Positions 6,602 to 7,656 of a stretch of 7,656 bases of DNA are shown piece after piece. The stretch is from Anaerolineales bacterium (GTDB taxonomy: Bacteria; Chloroflexota; Anaerolineae; Anaerolineales; Villigracilaceae), in contig JAICQC010000230.1 in the NCBI GenBank assembly GCA_025938055.1, positions 1 through 7,656 of the forward strand. Direction: 5' to 3'. Within the stretch, counting starts at the first letter, position 1, and the number at the start of each line of letters is the position of its first letter. The notes beneath the pieces were generated by a model. The model saw only the letters and a list, made by a program, of their open reading frames with translations, did not search any database and was not told the DNA's origin. A program made the translations under genes and the position numbers.

Positions 6602-7656
6602 ATGCGCCCACTTGAAATCATACTTCCCGTTCTGCTTGCACTTTATTTGATCTGGACTCATCCACGCCCGCTGCTCGTTCGGCTTTTGCCGATTGCCGGG
6701 CTGTTTCTCGCCTTGATTCATCTTGCCGTTGAGGGATATCGCTGGCAGATGATTCCGCTGTACGGTCTGACGATCCTGCTGGCAGTGAGTGCTTGGAGAA
6801 GACTCCGATCTGCCTTGGATGGAAAGCGCAGCGCGGCGATTCTTGGGCTTATCCTGCTGGCAGTAGCGACGGCGCTGCCTATCCTCCTGCCCGTTCCGTC
6901 CATCCCAACCCCTAGCGGAGCTTATCAGGTGGGCACGCGCAATTATGAACTCACGGACTCATCACGCCAAGAGCTCTATTCCGGCAGAGAGGAGGCGCGG
7001 CGATTCCAGATCCAGGTCTGGTACCCGGCGGAGGTCAGCCCGTCTGATAGGCGCGCACCGTGGATGTCGCATGCGGACGTCTTCGCGCCAGCCATCGCGA
7101 CCTACATCCACATGCCATCCTTCTTTCTCGATCATTTGGCGCTGGTCGAAATGCCAGCCTATCAGGACGCCAGCATCGCCTCGAACGATAAAGGGTATCC
7201 AATCATTTTGTTCTCGCACGGCTGGAATGGTTTCAACGCGCAGAACACCGGGCAGGCGATCGAGCTGGCAAGCCACGGATATGTTGTCGTGGGCGTGCAG
7301 CACCCCTACGGCGCGGTCATCACCGTTTTTAATGATGGAACCATCGCGCCCAATAATCCGTCTGCATTACCAGGCGGCGCGCCCGACGACGAGTATGAAG
7401 TCGCAGCGCGAAAGTTAGCCAGGCAGTGGACTGGCGACCTGGGTTTCGCGCTGGGCTTCCTGCAGGAGCAGAATGAAAATCCGGAGAGCCCGTTCCATGA
7501 ATTGCTGGATCTGTCACGGGTAGGGGTCTACGGACATTCCACGGGCGGCGGCGCGGCGATCCAGTTCTGCGGAACAGACATCCGCTGTACCGCTCTGCTC
7601 GGGATGGATCCGTTCATGCGCCCGGTCTCGGCTGATGTGCTGGCAAACGGCGTGAC
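6602..7656 (+). CDS. Membrane-anchored alpha/beta hydrolase, PAF-acetylhydrolase type (3' end missing)
   Basis: 351 complete codons are seen before the window ends; the frame has no stop. Residues 1-98 carry four likely membrane helices (about 5-18, 28-43, 48-65, 78-98). A soluble alpha/beta hydrolase domain follows. It has the start strand QIQVWYPAE, the oxyanion-type HG in LFSHGWNGF (H206-G207), the nucleophile elbow GHSTGG with S313, and the probable catalytic Asp D336 in LLGMDPFMRP. The catalytic His lies beyond the window. The HGWNG, GHSTGG and MDPFM motifs and their order fit the platelet-activating-factor acetylhydrolase isoform II / plasma PAF-AH family, which hydrolyses short or oxidised acyl chains from phospholipids. 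A more general dienelactone-hydrolase-like esterase is the alternative. The site probably faces outside the membrane, but topology is inferred. It is transcribed divergently from the phosphatase gene. Confidence 0.85.
   Translation, partial: MRPLEIILPVLLALYLIWTHPRPLLVRLLPIAGLFLALIHLAVEGYRWQMIPLYGLTILLAVSAWRRLRSALDGKRSAAILGLILLAVATALPILLPVPSIPTPSGAYQVGTRNYELTDSSRQELYSGREEARRFQIQVWYPAEVSPSDRRAPWMSHADVFAPAIATYIHMPSFFLDHLALVEMPAYQDASIASNDKGYPIILFSHGWNGFNAQNTGQAIELASHGYVVVGVQHPYGAVITVFNDGTIAPNNPSALPGGAPDDEYEVAARKLARQWTGDLGFALGFLQEQNENPESPFHELLDLSRVGVYGHSTGGGAAIQFCGTDIRCTALLGMDPFMRPVSADVLANGV

Noticed and set aside
6494..6721. 75-residue minus-strand ORF across the divergent region
   Set aside because: It overlaps the hydrolase start and the promoter region and has shadow composition.

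Overview
The window holds four protein-coding genes, two of them complete. Overall it looks like the chromosome of a GC-moderate environmental bacterium. The best guess is a member of the Chloroflexota (Anaerolineae-like). That guess rests on the gene families and on short dispersed repeats with CATTGCGAGG-type and GAGCGGAG..GTCGAAG-type ends, and it is inference, not proof. There is no CRISPR array, transposase, tRNA, rRNA or phage gene, and no gene-free stretch longer than 300 bases.

Layout, left to right. (1) Positions 2-202, plus strand: the low-GC 3' end of an unidentified gene that enters from outside the window. (2) Positions 203-307: a short convergent intergenic space with an imperfect stem-loop. 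(3) Positions 308-2524, minus strand: a 738-residue membrane protein of the fused MFS/spermidine-synthase type. Two dispersed repeats appear to have been inserted in frame into its cytoplasm-facing or linker segments. (4) Positions 2525-2623: a compact intergenic region with a strong terminator for the gene to its right and a possible promoter for the gene to its left. (5) Positions 2624-6358, minus strand: a 1244-residue exported enzyme that joins an alkaline-phosphatase-superfamily phosphodiesterase/nucleotide pyrophosphatase domain to a complete 5'-nucleotidase (UshA/CD73 type). (6) Positions 6359-6601: a divergent regulatory region with a good minus-strand sigma-70-type promoter, a palindrome in its spacer and a leader of about 170 nt. 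(7) Positions 6602-7656, plus strand: the first 351 residues of a membrane-anchored alpha/beta hydrolase of the platelet-activating-factor acetylhydrolase type, cut off by the window end.

The most notable object is the bifunctional phosphatase. Every metal-binding and nucleophile motif I look for in both halves is present, so both active sites look usable. An extracellular phosphodiesterase/pyrophosphatase that releases nucleoside monophosphates, followed on the same chain by a 5'-nucleotidase, would in principle turn NTPs, dinucleotides or NAD-like compounds into nucleoside plus phosphate. That would be a single-polypeptide counterpart of the mammalian ENPP1-then-CD73 route. The substrate pairing is inference. 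The hydrolase and the MFS/spermidine-synthase protein have no evident functional link to it. The terminator and separate promoters argue that the three identifiable genes are separate transcription units.
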